This document shows positions 34,764 to 44,264 of a stretch of DNA of 64,000 nt, one piece after another; the stretch's first letter is position 1, and every line of letters begins with the position of its first letter. The notes under the pieces were generated by a model. That model made no database searches. It was not told the DNA's origin and saw only the letters and a list, made by a program, of their open reading frames with translations. The DNA comes from Streptococcus sp. HMSC074B11 (GTDB taxonomy: Bacteria > Bacillota > Bacilli > Lactobacillales > Streptococcaceae): positions 118,556 through 182,555 of the forward strand of contig NZ_KV794260.1 in assembly GCF_001808705.1 (NCBI RefSeq), read 5' to 3'. The translations under genes and the position numbers were made by a program.

Positions 34764-34839
34764 TAAGAAAGAGCAATAAAATAAATATTATATTAGTTTA
34801 TTAGAATCATCAATACTCATCAAAATGAGGAGGAGTATC

Positions 34840-35703
34840 ATGAAAAAGAAAGAACGGATAAAACAAGTAGATAAGACTCACGTTCGAAAAGGAACTTCAT
34901 CTAGATTGGCAGAAACCCTTTCTATAATTAATAATATAAAAATGTATATCGGTCTTGCCATAACAGCTCTAGTTATAATCATTGTTGCTAGCATCTTTTT
35001 AAATTCACCTAATCTCAAGCAAGAAGCAAATCAAACTTCTTCCTCATCTAAGACTGAAGAGACGACAAAAAGTCAGGGGAAAGAGGATGATAAGGATAAG
35101 GTAAAGGAAGAGGAAATTCAAAAGCTAAAGGAGCAATTGGCTGATTTGGATACCAAGATCTCAGAAGCGGAGCAGCATGTTAGTCAATTAAAAAAAGAAG
35201 CTTCTGTTCTCAAATTAGATATTGAAGCCCTCAGAAATAATGATTTATCAAGTTTAGAGGGTACTTGGCGGACACAGTCTGGTAATGAATATATCATTAA
35301 TGATTCAGGGGAAGTCCAATCTTCTTGGATATACAATGATCAAAAGCATGAGTCTATTGTTGAATTGAAAGTATCAAAAAGTCAGAATGATCGCAACCCA
35401 GAAACAGTAGCCCTTGGTGCTTGGGCAAAAGGTTCTCAGGCGGGAGGGTTTGTGGTAGTCGTTGTACCAAGTGGTGTTGTCATGGAACCTGGTGGTGATG
35501 GTAAAATAACAGACAATTCCAATCAAACTGAGGATAGACTCTTTGCAGGACAACAATATGAAGGAATGTTGATGCATCCAGAAAATGTTTACTATCGCGT
35601 TAAACCAGATACGAGCCAATTAGAATCAGAAGAGAAGAATTTAGCGAAATTGAAAGCTGATCGTGATGCCATCAAATCAGCTTTAGAGTCTAAAGAAAAA
35701 TGA
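34840..35703 (+). CDS. Membrane-anchored DUF6287-like protein
   Basis: The 287-residue protein has a basic cytoplasmic start, one membrane helix (about residues 37-57), a Ser/Thr/Lys/Glu-rich stalk, a coiled coil (about 87-130), then a domain opening SLEGTWRTQSGNEYIINDSGEVQSSW, which I recall as DUF6287 in streptococcal surface proteins. A second short coiled coil ends it. The ATG at 34840 follows AGGAGGAG. Function unknown; the domain is outside the cell. Confidence 0.75.
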   Translation: MKKKERIKQVDKTHVRKGTSSRLAETLSIINNIKMYIGLAITALVIIIVASIFLNSPNLKQEANQTSSSSKTEETTKSQGKEDDKDKVKEEEIQKLKEQLADLDTKISEAEQHVSQLKKEASVLKLDIEALRNNDLSSLEGTWRTQSGNEYIINDSGEVQSSWIYNDQKHESIVELKVSKSQNDRNPETVALGAWAKGSQAGGFVVVVVPSGVVMEPGGDGKITDNSNQTEDRLFAGQQYEGMLMHPENVYYRVKPDTSQLESEEKNLAKLKADRDAIKSALESKEK

Positions 35704-35878
35704 AAAATGAATGAAAAGAAGCCAGCAATGGCTTCTTTTTTAGAAAAATTCTGACCACATAGTCTATCATATCTGCCACATAGACAAAAGCTATTGTTTG
35801 CGATTTTTATTTCTGTTATAGTTGTAATTGTTAAAGGGAGATAAAACTTCCTAACAAAATAGAAAATGAGGTCGTATC

Positions 35879-36184
35879 ATGAAAAAAGTAGTAGGTATCG
35901 GATTTTTAGTCGTTGCAGTAGCAGTTTTGTATTTTGGTTTTGTTGGATGGCCAAGTTTGGATGTCAATATCTGGGCCCTCTTTCCAGTAGGTTTATTCCT
36001 ATTTTTTACCCTTGAGAATTTGGTGAAAAAAGATTACAAGGCCAGTCTCATGAGCTTGATTATTGCCTTTATCATCGCCAATGCCATTCTTGATATCTTG
36101 CCACTTTCAAGCGGTTTGGTTATCGGTGCTGGAGTCTTGGCTTGCGTTGGAATTGGATTTCTTTTTCCTGAAGCCAATAAGTAA
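35879..36184 (+). CDS. Small four-helix membrane protein
   Basis: The 101-residue hydrophobic protein has about four helices (residues 4-22, 27-46, 54-74, 78-96). The layout resembles the LiaI/LiaF-like membrane region of cell-envelope stress proteins, but no name can be given. A poor ribosome site (AAATGAGGTCG) precedes the ATG. It converges with the amidase gene and shares a bidirectional terminator with it. Confidence 0.68.
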   Translation: MKKVVGIGFLVVAVAVLYFGFVGWPSLDVNIWALFPVGLFLFFTLENLVKKDYKASLMSLIIAFIIANAILDILPLSSGLVIGAGVLACVGIGFLFPEANK

Positions 36185-36201
36185 GAAAAATAATACAAAA
36201 A

Positions 36202-36226
36202 AATCTCGAGATTTTCTCGAGATTTT
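36202..36226. terminator. Bidirectional terminator
   Basis: The perfect stem AATCTCGAGA/TCTCGAGATT with loop TTT is extended by A and T runs on both sides, between convergent genes. Confidence 0.95.
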
Positions 36227-36230
36227 TTCT

Positions 36231-37892
36231 TTATTGACCTGCGTAATATTTTTGAATCCCTTTTACAATACCTGCAACCAATCTGTTTTGGTAGGCATCA
36301 CTGCGGACTTGTTGATTCTCATTGAAATTGTCAATATATCCCAATTCCAATAGAACGGCTGGTTTATTAGTTTCTCGAAGGACAGCAAAACTACTTCGTA
36401 GACGACCTGCATCCTTAGCACCAGTTTCAGCTAATAGTGAAGAGTGGATATCTGCCGCGAGGCGATTGCTTTCACTGATTCTGTCAGGGTGGTTATGCCA
36501 GTAAGGATTGATCTTAGAAGGATAACCAGCAGCTTCTTCATAAGAATAAGTCTGGATTCCAGCTCTGTTTGAAGCTGGATTACCACTAGCATTGAAGTGA
36601 ATACTAATAAAGATATCTGAGTCAGTCTTATTAACCATTCTTGAACGTTCGGTGACATAGTCTACAAAGACATCACTGTCTCTTGAAGAAAGAACTGTAT
36701 AGCCGAGTCCTTCAAGCTCCTTGCGTAGCTTTTGGTAAACTTGCATGTTCAGTTCTTTTTCGGTGATGTTATAATAAGATGCTCCAGGATCTTTACCACC
36801 ATGGCCTGGATCTAGGAAGATGATATTGTTATATTTCCCCTTTTCAAACCCGTGGCTTGTAGAAGCTTCTCCAAGCCATTTTCCATCACTTTGAAATTGC
36901 TGGTCTTTCCCATTAATTTTATAGGTACCTGTAACATAGACTCCATTTTCATCTACATAGTAGCGAGCTTTATAGTAACCATCGTCAATCCATTCGCTCT
37001 TAGCCATGTAGCCACCTGCCTTGAGGTAGTAGGATCCGATCCATTGACGCTCTGCATAGGTTCCACCAGATTTCAAGTAGAACCAACTATCATAGTTTTT
37101 ATCGAAAATCCATTCTTTTTCAGCCATAGCACCGCTACCTTTTAGGTAGTAGCTACCTTGCCATTGGTTGTTTGCCATAGTGGCGTCTTTGTTAAAATAG
37201 TACCAGGTACCACTAATTTTGTCCCACTTATTTTTGATTAATTTACCAGAAGCAGGGGCATAGTACCATTGTCCATCTTGTTTTACCCAAGAACTCTCAG
37301 CCATGGCACCACTATTAGTAAACAGATAGTCGTCAAAAATCGTGTTGCTGAGCATGACACCGTCTTGATCAAAATAGTACCAGACACCACCGATCTTTTC
37401 CCATTTTTGTTGAGAAATTTTTCCATAAGCGTTAGCGTAATACCATTTTTCTTGGAGTTTACTCCAACCGGAATCGATCATGGCCCCGCTACTAGTAAGG
37501 ATATATCCGTCAAAAATAGTATCGCTCAACATGATGCCATCTTTGTTGAAGTAGTACCATTTTCCGTGGATTTTTTTCCAGTTAAGAACAGGGGCATTAT
37601 TTTCATAGAAGCGCCAGATATTTTCCTCTAATACCCAACCTTCTTTTTGAACTTCTGGTGCCTTGTCTTCTTCTTTCTTAGTTGGATTTGTCGTTTGATT
37701 GGCATTTGCTTCAGTTGAAGGTTCAGCTTCCTTGGCAGGAAGACTATTTTTCTCTACTTTGTCAGTAGAGGTTTCACTATGTGTTGTTTCTACTGGGGTT
37801 GACTGTACTTTGTTTTCCTCAGCATAGCTAAGGTTGGTTGTTAGACCAAAAACTGAAAGCGTAATGGCGCTTGCCAAGAGCGTTTTTTTCAC
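36231..37892 (-). CDS. Choline-binding N-acetylmuramoyl-L-alanine amidase (Amidase_3)
   Basis: The 553-residue secreted protein has a signal peptide (cleaved near SYA, about residue 25), a low-complexity Glu/Thr/Lys region to about 85, then about ten Trp/Tyr-rich repeats (GKWYYFNKDG, GQWYYAPASG and similar, about 85-345), and a C-terminal Amidase_3 domain with zinc ligands in DPGHGGKDPGA, KELN and SIHFNAS and the catalytic Glu in LLELGYIDN. Repeats of this type bind choline on teichoic acids. LytA instead has an Amidase_2 domain at its N-terminus, so this is a different autolysin. It starts at a GTG behind AGGAGATT. Confidence 0.9.
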   Translation of the reverse strand: MKKTLLASAITLSVFGLTTNLSYAEENKVQSTPVETTHSETSTDKVEKNSLPAKEAEPSTEANANQTTNPTKKEEDKAPEVQKEGWVLEENIWRFYENNAPVLNWKKIHGKWYYFNKDGIMLSDTIFDGYILTSSGAMIDSGWSKLQEKWYYANAYGKISQQKWEKIGGVWYYFDQDGVMLSNTIFDDYLFTNSGAMAESSWVKQDGQWYYAPASGKLIKNKWDKISGTWYYFNKDATMANNQWQGSYYLKGSGAMAEKEWIFDKNYDSWFYLKSGGTYAERQWIGSYYLKAGGYMAKSEWIDDGYYKARYYVDENGVYVTGTYKINGKDQQFQSDGKWLGEASTSHGFEKGKYNNIIFLDPGHGGKDPGASYYNITEKELNMQVYQKLRKELEGLGYTVLSSRDSDVFVDYVTERSRMVNKTDSDIFISIHFNASGNPASNRAGIQTYSYEEAAGYPSKINPYWHNHPDRISESNRLAADIHSSLLAETGAKDAGRLRSSFAVLRETNKPAVLLELGYIDNFNENQQVRSDAYQNRLVAGIVKGIQKYYAGQ

Positions 37893-38010
37893 TTGATTAA
37901 TCTCCTATACATTTTTTATAATCTTTTTTAAAATCTCATTAGAAAAGCCCCTCTTAGGAATATCTAGAAAGCAAGATCGAGGTGTTGGTGGGCTATATTG
38001 TAATAGTTGA

Positions 38011-38364
38011 CTATTTCATCACGAAAATTTGAACAATCATGATGATATAGATGAGCAGTGTTAGTAAAAATCCAGCTCGCCAAAAGAATTTAATAAATTT
38101 TGGATAATAAAAACTACGTTTTTTATTTAAGAAGAAAAAGACTAACACAATTGCTAGTATTGATAAGGCCGTTCCCAATACTGGAAGTTGATTGTGTGTG
38201 AACATCTTAGCCGTAATCAAATAGTATTCAAAAATTAGAAAAGGAAAAGCTAAATCAGCAGCATTGATGCCCCTTTTTTTTAACTTAAAGAGTCTGCTTA
38301 AAATAATCGCCAGAGCTAAGGTTAGTACCAAAAGCAAGATGGAAGCAAGTTTCATTAAAATCAT
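38011..38364 (-). CDS. DUF3397-family membrane protein
   Basis: The 117-residue protein has four helices and the FPFLIFEYYLITAKMFTHNQLP core of DUF3397. Function unknown. The ATG at 38364 or 38355 is possible. It lies upstream of the amidase on the same strand, but 118 nt separate them. The 38365-38615 region upstream holds no clear gene: a 35-codon minus-strand frame (38437-38544) lacks a ribosome site. Confidence 0.78.
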   Translation of the reverse strand: MILMKLASILLLVLTLALAIILSRLFKLKKRGINAADLAFPFLIFEYYLITAKMFTHNQLPVLGTALSILAIVLVFFFLNKKRSFYYPKFIKFFWRAGFLLTLLIYIIMIVQIFVMK

Positions 38365-38615
38365 ACCATTATTGTATCATAAAATTTAGAGAATAGAAAA
38401 GTAAATTCCTTGATTTATCACTGTTTTAGCAAAAAATCATTGGTAAGAAACAGATTTTATAATTCCTGCTTGATCAGAATAAATCATGTGTTCGATACAA
38501 TGATAGTTTGAGTCCTCAATATAAATCTTTTTTATGTTCACCATAGAAAATATATATTAGTCAGAAGTGAAGAATCGTAGTAGAATGAGTAGCAAATAAA
38601 ACAAAGGAGTTTCTT

Positions 38616-39866
38616 ATGAAATTAGTTACTTTATGGTCAAAACTCTCACTAGGTATTCAATTATTGGTGGCTTTGGTCTTGGGTGTTATCGCTGCCCTTA
38701 TCTGGCCACAATTTGCAGGCTTTTATCAATTTTTAGGTCAAGCCTTTATTAAATTGATCAATATGGTTATCATTCCGCTAATCTTCCCAACCATCGTTGT
38801 TGCAGTAGCTGGAGTTATCGGAAAAAAATCTTTCGGAAAAATCTTGACCAAGAGTTTGGTTTACTTTTTTGCCGTAACAACTGCCATTACTCTTTTGTTT
38901 GTATTTGCTAGTTACTATTTAGGATTTGGTCAAGGAGTGAATATCGGTCAAACTGGTGGAAACCTTGATGGGATTGCTAACAATGTCAAGTTCAGCGAAT
39001 TTTTGCTTGGTTTCATTCCATCAAATATCGTTAAATCTCTTTCAGATGGCGCTCTATTGCCAATTATCGTTTTTGCCATCTTTCTTGGTTACGGAATTGG
39101 TAATCTTAAATCAGAGAAATCTCAGAAAATTATCCAAGGTTTCCAAATCTGGATTGAAGCCATCTACAAGATTGTTACAGTGATTGTCAAACTATCACCG
39201 ATTGGAATTTTTGGATTTATCGCCAAAGATGTTGCAACTACTGGTGTAGACAAGCTGATTGGACTTGGTCAATTTGTCATTGGAACTTATTTGGCTTATG
39301 CTGTTTTAGTTCTTCTTATTTTCCCTTTGATTGCAGTCTTCTTTAAAGTTCCGTATTTGTCATCCTTTCGTGAAAATTGGAGCCTCTTGACACTGGCCTT
39401 TGTTACGGGTAGTTCTAGTGTTGTCTTGCCATCACTTCTTAAAGATTTGAAAAAACAGGGGCATGACGAGCATACGATTGATTTAGTTGTTCCTTTAGGA
39501 TATACTTTTAACTTAGAAGGAGCAGCAGTTTATTTCTCAGTAGCGACTATCTTTATCGCCCACGCCTACGGCATTCAATTCTCTTTATCAAGTCTCTTGT
39601 TTACTGTTTTACTCTTGACCTTGATTGGAAAAACTGCAGCAACCGTACCATCAGGAGCTATCGTAGTTCTATTAGCTGCAGCACCTCAATTAGGATTGCC
39701 AGTTGAAGGAGTAGCCTTGATTTTTGCAGTTGATTTCTTTGTCAATGCCGGCCGTACCATGATCAATGTTTTGGGACAAATCTTAACAGTTAGCGTTATC
39801 GAAAAAACAGAAGGATATATTTTAGAGGAAGAAAAGGAAAGCCAATTATCAGTCAGCTTTTCTTAA
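38616..39866 (+). CDS. Dicarboxylate/amino acid:cation symporter
   Basis: The 416-residue DAACS-family transporter has eight helices plus the re-entrant loops, with the serine-rich TGSSSVVLPS loop (about residues 267-276), the LEGAAVYFSVATIFIA segment and the NAGRTMINV substrate/cation motif near 375. It should take up glutamate or aspartate, or C4-dicarboxylates, with sodium or protons. AAAGGAG precedes the ATG. Thirteen bases separate it from an ATP-grasp ligase gene, suggesting that the imported acid feeds the ligase. Confidence 0.9.
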   Translation: MKLVTLWSKLSLGIQLLVALVLGVIAALIWPQFAGFYQFLGQAFIKLINMVIIPLIFPTIVVAVAGVIGKKSFGKILTKSLVYFFAVTTAITLLFVFASYYLGFGQGVNIGQTGGNLDGIANNVKFSEFLLGFIPSNIVKSLSDGALLPIIVFAIFLGYGIGNLKSEKSQKIIQGFQIWIEAIYKIVTVIVKLSPIGIFGFIAKDVATTGVDKLIGLGQFVIGTYLAYAVLVLLIFPLIAVFFKVPYLSSFRENWSLLTLAFVTGSSSVVLPSLLKDLKKQGHDEHTIDLVVPLGYTFNLEGAAVYFSVATIFIAHAYGIQFSLSSLLFTVLLLTLIGKTAATVPSGAIVVLLAAAPQLGLPVEGVALIFAVDFFVNAGRTMINVLGQILTVSVIEKTEGYILEEEKESQLSVSFS

Positions 39867-39879
39867 GGAGATATAAATA

Positions 39880-40821
39880 ATGAGTGAAGCAAAAGTTTAT
39901 GTGATTCATGAGAATCTAGAATGGACTCAACATTTAGTGAAATGGTTGGAAGAATTAGAAGTCCCTTATGAACTATGGGATTTGTCTAGTGGGATTTTAG
40001 ATTTGCAAAGCCAACCGCCGCAAGGTATCTTTTACAATCGTATGTCTGCCTCTTCTCACACAAGAGGACATCGTTATGCGCCAGAATTTACAGAGCAAGT
40101 GATTACTTGGTTAGAAGCACACGGACGCAAAGTTGTGAATGGTACCGGTGCTATCAACCTTGAAATTAGTAAAATCAAACAATATTTGAAGTTAAACGAG
40201 TCTGGTATTGAAACGCCTGCGACAGTTGCAGTTTTAGGGCAAGAGAACATCATTGAAGCAGCAAGAAAATTGAACATCTATCCTTTGATTACCAAACATA
40301 ATCGAGCAGGTAAAGGCTTAGGAGTTCAACTCTTCCAAAATGAAGAAGAACTTGAAGCCTATGTCAATAGTCCCCTCTTTGAACCTTCAGTGGACGGGAT
40401 TACCTTGCTACAAGCCTACATCAAACCAAGTGATGGACGTATCCGTCGTTCAGAGTTTATCAATCAAAAGTTCCTCTACACTGTTTCAATCGACTCTTCA
40501 GATGGTTTCCAACTTTGTCCAGCAGATGGTTGTCAAATCGGCAAGAGACCAGAACAACTAGAAACGTCTGAGAAATTCCAGATTACAGAACCTCTACCAG
40601 ATGGCCGAAGAGAAGCTTATGAGAATTTCTTGAAAAATGCTCAGATTGAAGTTGCGGCGATTGAATGGGTTCAATCAGAGAGTGGAGATATTTATGTCTA
40701 TGATGTAAATACCAACACCAACTACAATCCTACTGCAGAAAAAAATGCCAATATTTTTGCTCACCAACATTTGGCTCAGTATCTAAAAACAGAATTGCAA
40801 GCACTCACTAGTGGACAATAA
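39880..40821 (+). CDS. RimK-like ATP-grasp ligase
   Basis: The 313-residue protein has a RimK-like build: an N-terminal fold (about 1-95), the lid entry EISKIKQYLKLNESGIETP, the nucleotide segment ITKHNRAGKGLGVQLF (about residues 133-148), and the metal-binding end VYDVNTNTNYNPTA, where DVNTN resembles the DVN of RimK. ATP-grasp enzymes join a carboxylate to an amine with ATP. Cosubstrates are unknown; coupling to the upstream symporter suggests glutamate, aspartate or a dicarboxylate. It ends in a strong terminator. Confidence 0.83.
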   Translation: MSEAKVYVIHENLEWTQHLVKWLEELEVPYELWDLSSGILDLQSQPPQGIFYNRMSASSHTRGHRYAPEFTEQVITWLEAHGRKVVNGTGAINLEISKIKQYLKLNESGIETPATVAVLGQENIIEAARKLNIYPLITKHNRAGKGLGVQLFQNEEELEAYVNSPLFEPSVDGITLLQAYIKPSDGRIRRSEFINQKFLYTVSIDSSDGFQLCPADGCQIGKRPEQLETSEKFQITEPLPDGRREAYENFLKNAQIEVAAIEWVQSESGDIYVYDVNTNTNYNPTAEKNANIFAHQHLAQYLKTELQALTSGQ

Positions 40822-40836
40822 AGTAACTAATTCAAA

Positions 40837-40866
40837 AATCCCCCAGTATCAAATGACTGGGGGATT
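40837..40866 (+). terminator. Terminator after the ATP-grasp gene
   Basis: AATCCCCCAGT/ACTGGGGGATT with an 8-nt loop, followed by GATTTGTTT. Confidence 0.92.
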
Positions 40867-40874
40867 GATTTGTT

Positions 40875-41037
40875 TATACTCCTCGAAAATCTCTTCAAAC
40901 CACGTCAGCTTCCATCTGCAACCTCAAAATAGTATTTTGAGCTGACTTCGTCAGTTCTATCCACAACCTCAAAACGGTGTTTTGAGCAACCTGCGGCTCG
41001 CTTCCTAGTTTGCTCTTTGATTTTCATTGAGTATTAA
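40875..41037 (-). repeat. BOX element (boxA-boxB-boxC), minus orientation
   Basis: Read on the minus strand it starts TACTCAATGAAAATCAAAGA (boxA), contains one boxB-like unit with GACGAAGTCAGCTC, and ends with boxC GTGGTTTGAAGAGATTTTCG. BOX repeats are characteristic of S. pneumoniae and relatives. It lies 12 bases downstream of the end of the YihY-like gene, so it would be carried on that transcript. Confidence 0.92.
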
Positions 41038-41048
41038 TCGATAAAAAA

Positions 41049-41912
41049 TTATTGATTTGCTTTAAAGTCCGGGTCTTTTAGACTTTGAACACTGGCATTG
41101 ATCACTGCACCGATAATTAATATCTTGGCAATAATTATAAACCAGAACATCATGACAACAACGATGATGGAACTAAAAAATCGAACGTCGACTAGATAGT
41201 TAACATAATTGTTGAAATAAGCTGAAAAGATTGTTAATAGAGATATGAGAGTAAGAAGTACGAATAGACTTCCAGGAAGGACGTAACGAATACGACCGAC
41301 TTTCACATTCGGAAGGAAATAATAGAGCATAATCAAGATCGCAAAAAGAAAGGCATAAATCAGCGGTCCTGTAAAATCCTGTAAATATGCAAATAGAGAA
41401 CTTTCGGATTTCCAGTAGTTTTTTAACAGATTCAATAACATATGACCAAACATACTTAGGAATAGAGCAAGTGCAAAGAGAATCTGTAATCCCAAACTAA
41501 CCAGGAGACTCATCAGTTGATGGGAAATAAGCCCTCTATTTTTTGCGATTCCATAAGCTTTATTAAAAGATTTTTGGAGGAAATTCATGGATTTTGAGAA
41601 GGTCCAAAGGGCTGAGATAACTGCAAAGCTCAAGAGACCAGCAGATGGTTGAGTCAATACTTCTCGAGCAATCTTTGCTACTACATCATAGATCGTATCT
41701 GGTAAAAATTCCTTTAGTGTGATCAAGAAATTGGAGACTGGAATTTGAAAATAAGGCAAGATATTGACAGCTATCATAAGTAAGGGGAAGATTGAAATCA
41801 ACCAATAATAGGCCACAGCTACACTGGTTAATTCAATATCTGAAACACGATAGTAGTGCAAAAAAGCTTTCAATAAAGGCCTATTGGTTAGTTGTTTCCA
41901 CAACTTTTTCAT
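41049..41912 (-). CDS. YihY/BrkB-family membrane protein
   Basis: The 287-residue protein has six membrane helices and the family hallmarks SVAYYWLISIFPLLMI near the N-terminus and YVLPGSLFVLL. The family was once called ribonuclease BN; its real role is unsettled. The ATG at 41912 follows GGAGG with 8 nt spacing, while an in-frame start at 41927 would sit within the site. It is the last gene of the ytqA operon and ends next to the BOX element. Confidence 0.86.
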   Translation of the reverse strand: MKKLWKQLTNRPLLKAFLHYYRVSDIELTSVAVAYYWLISIFPLLMIAVNILPYFQIPVSNFLITLKEFLPDTIYDVVAKIAREVLTQPSAGLLSFAVISALWTFSKSMNFLQKSFNKAYGIAKNRGLISHQLMSLLVSLGLQILFALALFLSMFGHMLLNLLKNYWKSESSLFAYLQDFTGPLIYAFLFAILIMLYYFLPNVKVGRIRYVLPGSLFVLLTLISLLTIFSAYFNNYVNYLVDVRFFSSIIVVVMMFWFIIIAKILIIGAVINASVQSLKDPDFKANQ

Positions 41913-41943
41913 TGCATAATCCTCCACAATAATAACCTAAATC

Positions 41944-43998
41944 TTAATTTCTGCGAACTAATTCCATCATATCATAAGGTAGTGTGTTGGCTGCTTCTTT
42001 TAGAGAATAGGTTTCTAGGTTGTTTACATTTTGTCGTAATTTTTTGGCATACTGGGCTGAGATGAGTTTTTGTTTTTCGTATTCAAAGATAGACTTACGC
42101 TCTAGATAGTAGCCTCTTAACATTTCGTCGATATTATTGGGTTTGATACGATTGATAACCCGTTCCACAAAGGCACCACTGGTAATATGACTGGTTTCAC
42201 GGAGACGTGATTCCTGCATAAAGCTAATCAAGGAACTCTTATAAATCCCTTTCAGGTTTTCCAAACTTTCGATGATGATTTCAGTGTTGGCTAGATAGAG
42301 CTCTGCAATTTGGTCATAATCGATGGCAAGAAGTCTTTGATTTCCCTTGTCTCTCCAAGAACGGAAGGCTTTTCCAAATGTGAGCAATTCATGAAGGAGA
42401 AAACGCACAATCCGGATAGAAACAAGGAAGTAGTAGGTTAGGCGAGAAGCAAAGTTTCGCTTAATATTTTTCTCCATGCTTTTCAAGTACCGTTGATAAA
42501 CACGATAACCTCTTTCACCGATTTTGCCTTCTTCATAGGCCTGTTCCAAACCATCGTTCTCGATACTGAGAATCAAGAGTTTAAGAGCTTCCCAGTCTTC
42601 TTGGATCTCTTTGTTTTCTTGGCTGAGGATGAGATTTTCAATCCGTCCGTGATAATTATCGATAGCAGCATAGAGGGGAACCTTGTTTTTAGTATGTTCC
42701 AAATCTTTCTCTAACTCTATGGCAACATCGTTTAGGATAGCGATGTGCATGAGATGATCCTTAGATGGTTCTTGCTCTTCAGAAAGGTGTGGTAAGACCA
42801 ATAATCCAGTAAGGAAACTGACCAGGGTTACACCGGCTACGAGGAAGAGAAGGAGCGGATATTCCTGCTCCAGATTAGAAGGTATCAAGAGGATGGTAGC
42901 AATAGAAACCGTTCCTTTAACTCCAGAAAATGTCAAGAGAAGCATATCTTTGACATACTTATGGAGGCTTTTTTTAAGTTTCTTTATTCGAAACGCGTAA
43001 AAGCCGTAAATCATGAGAAAGCGGATGGCAAAGAGTAGGAAGGTTAAGAGGAAGATAGTGATGAGAAGGAGCACATTGTTATAAAAAGCACTCTTCAGAA
43101 TTGGCTCCGCAATCATTTCCAGTTCCATTCCTAACAGAACAAAGACAGAACCATTGAGCATAAAGGTAACAGTGTGCCAAACGGTCTCAGTCACTGTATC
43201 CACTTGAGCTTCGAGAAGATTTATCTTTTTAAAACGACTGGCTTTTAAAATACCAGCGACAACGACTGCGATAATTCCAGAAACATGAATCTCTTCAGCG
43301 ATGAAGAATGTTAAAAGTGGTAAACTAAGTTCCAGCAAGAGTTCACTGGCGATATCAGTAGCTCGAACACTGAGTAGAAAAGTATGGAGGAAACGATTGA
43401 TTAAGGCTGTTATAAAGCCGACTGCAAACCCTCCAACGATGGAAATTGCTAATGAAGTACCAGCTTGGGTAAGTGAGAAAGTCCCTGTTGTCCATGCGAT
43501 GAGAGCTACACGAAAAGCAATTAGCCCAGAAGCGTCATTTAACAGGCCTTCCCCTTTTAAGATATTTGAAATTCGTTTTGGAAAGGTAAAGCGTTCAGAA
43601 AGGGAAGCAAAAGCAACTAGGTCAGTAGGACCAAGTGCAGCCCCTACGGCTAGGCAAGCAGCTAATGGTAAGCTAGCCCAAAGGACATGGGCAAGTCCTC
43701 CCATACTTAAGGTTGAAACAAAGATAACAGGGAAAATCAAGAAGAGGACAATCCTCCAGTGTTTTAGGATGGAGGTAACGTCTGCTTCTTGAGCTTCTCG
43801 AAAGAGGAGCGGACCAATCACTAAAGCTAGAAATAGTTCAGTGTCTAAGTGATACTGGTTATTCGGTAAGCATAGACCAATCCCGATACCCAGCAAAATC
43901 TGAATCAGGGGCATGGGTAAAAAGGGAAGAAGTTTATTGGTCGTACTAGAAACAATGAGAACAAGTAAAAATATCAAGAGATAAAAAAGTAAATCCAT
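41944..43998 (-). CDS. CPA1-family Na+/H+ antiporter
   Basis: The 684-residue protein has about 12 helices (residues 1-410) with the essential Asn-Asp in GEGLLNDASGLIAFRVA (about residues 152-168) and ALGPTDLVA, followed by a long soluble C-terminus (about 410-684) with helical segments. It exchanges sodium or another cation for protons, controlling pH and salt. It lies 11 nt after the small gene upstream, within the minus-strand operon. Confidence 0.9.
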   Translation of the reverse strand: MDLLFYLLIFLLVLIVSSTTNKLLPFLPMPLIQILLGIGIGLCLPNNQYHLDTELFLALVIGPLLFREAQEADVTSILKHWRIVLFLIFPVIFVSTLSMGGLAHVLWASLPLAACLAVGAALGPTDLVAFASLSERFTFPKRISNILKGEGLLNDASGLIAFRVALIAWTTGTFSLTQAGTSLAISIVGGFAVGFITALINRFLHTFLLSVRATDIASELLLELSLPLLTFFIAEEIHVSGIIAVVVAGILKASRFKKINLLEAQVDTVTETVWHTVTFMLNGSVFVLLGMELEMIAEPILKSAFYNNVLLLITIFLLTFLLFAIRFLMIYGFYAFRIKKLKKSLHKYVKDMLLLTFSGVKGTVSIATILLIPSNLEQEYPLLLFLVAGVTLVSFLTGLLVLPHLSEEQEPSKDHLMHIAILNDVAIELEKDLEHTKNKVPLYAAIDNYHGRIENLILSQENKEIQEDWEALKLLILSIENDGLEQAYEEGKIGERGYRVYQRYLKSMEKNIKRNFASRLTYYFLVSIRIVRFLLHELLTFGKAFRSWRDKGNQRLLAIDYDQIAELYLANTEIIIESLENLKGIYKSSLISFMQESRLRETSHITSGAFVERVINRIKPNNIDEMLRGYYLERKSIFEYEKQKLISAQYAKKLRQNVNNLETYSLKEAANTLPYDMMELVRRN

Positions 43999-44009
43999 CT
44001 TCTACCTCC

Positions 44010-44264
44010 TTATTTTTGTTTTCGACAAGCTTCAAAAAGTTCTTTTTGTTCTTGGATTTTTTGATCAATCTTCGAGCAGTCCTTATGCTCGATTTTCTTC
44101 TGACAACGCTCCATTTCAAGTGTTATCATTTTCTTCTTGATTTTTAGCATCTTTTTGCTCATATGAGCTTCATCTAACATACCAACTGCCCGTTCATGTT
44201 GGGTTGATTCGACAAATTTGTGACGAAGTCCTTCTATTTTATCTCGTAGGTATTGTTTATCCAT
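44010..44264 (-). CDS. Small coiled-coil protein of unknown function
   Basis: The 84-residue, strongly basic and helical protein (KMLKIKKKMITLEMERCQKK) has three Cys spread over its last half. I do not recognise it. It overlaps mnmM by 8 bases and ends 11 nt before the antiporter gene, so it is translated as part of the operon. The charge suggests RNA or membrane contact, which is only inference. Confidence 0.72.
   Translation of the reverse strand: MDKQYLRDKIEGLRHKFVESTQHERAVGMLDEAHMSKKMLKIKKKMITLEMERCQKKIEHKDCSKIDQKIQEQKELFEACRKQK

Noticed and set aside
38437..38544. Minus-strand ORF of 35 codons upstream of the symporter
   Set aside because: The product looks faintly protein-like (VNIKKIYIEDSNYHCIEHM), but there is no ribosome site or recognisable family; kept only as a note.
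40875..41037. Small RNA gene in the structured region after the ATP-grasp gene
   Set aside because: The sequence is a standard BOX element, fully explained by boxA, one boxB unit and boxC.
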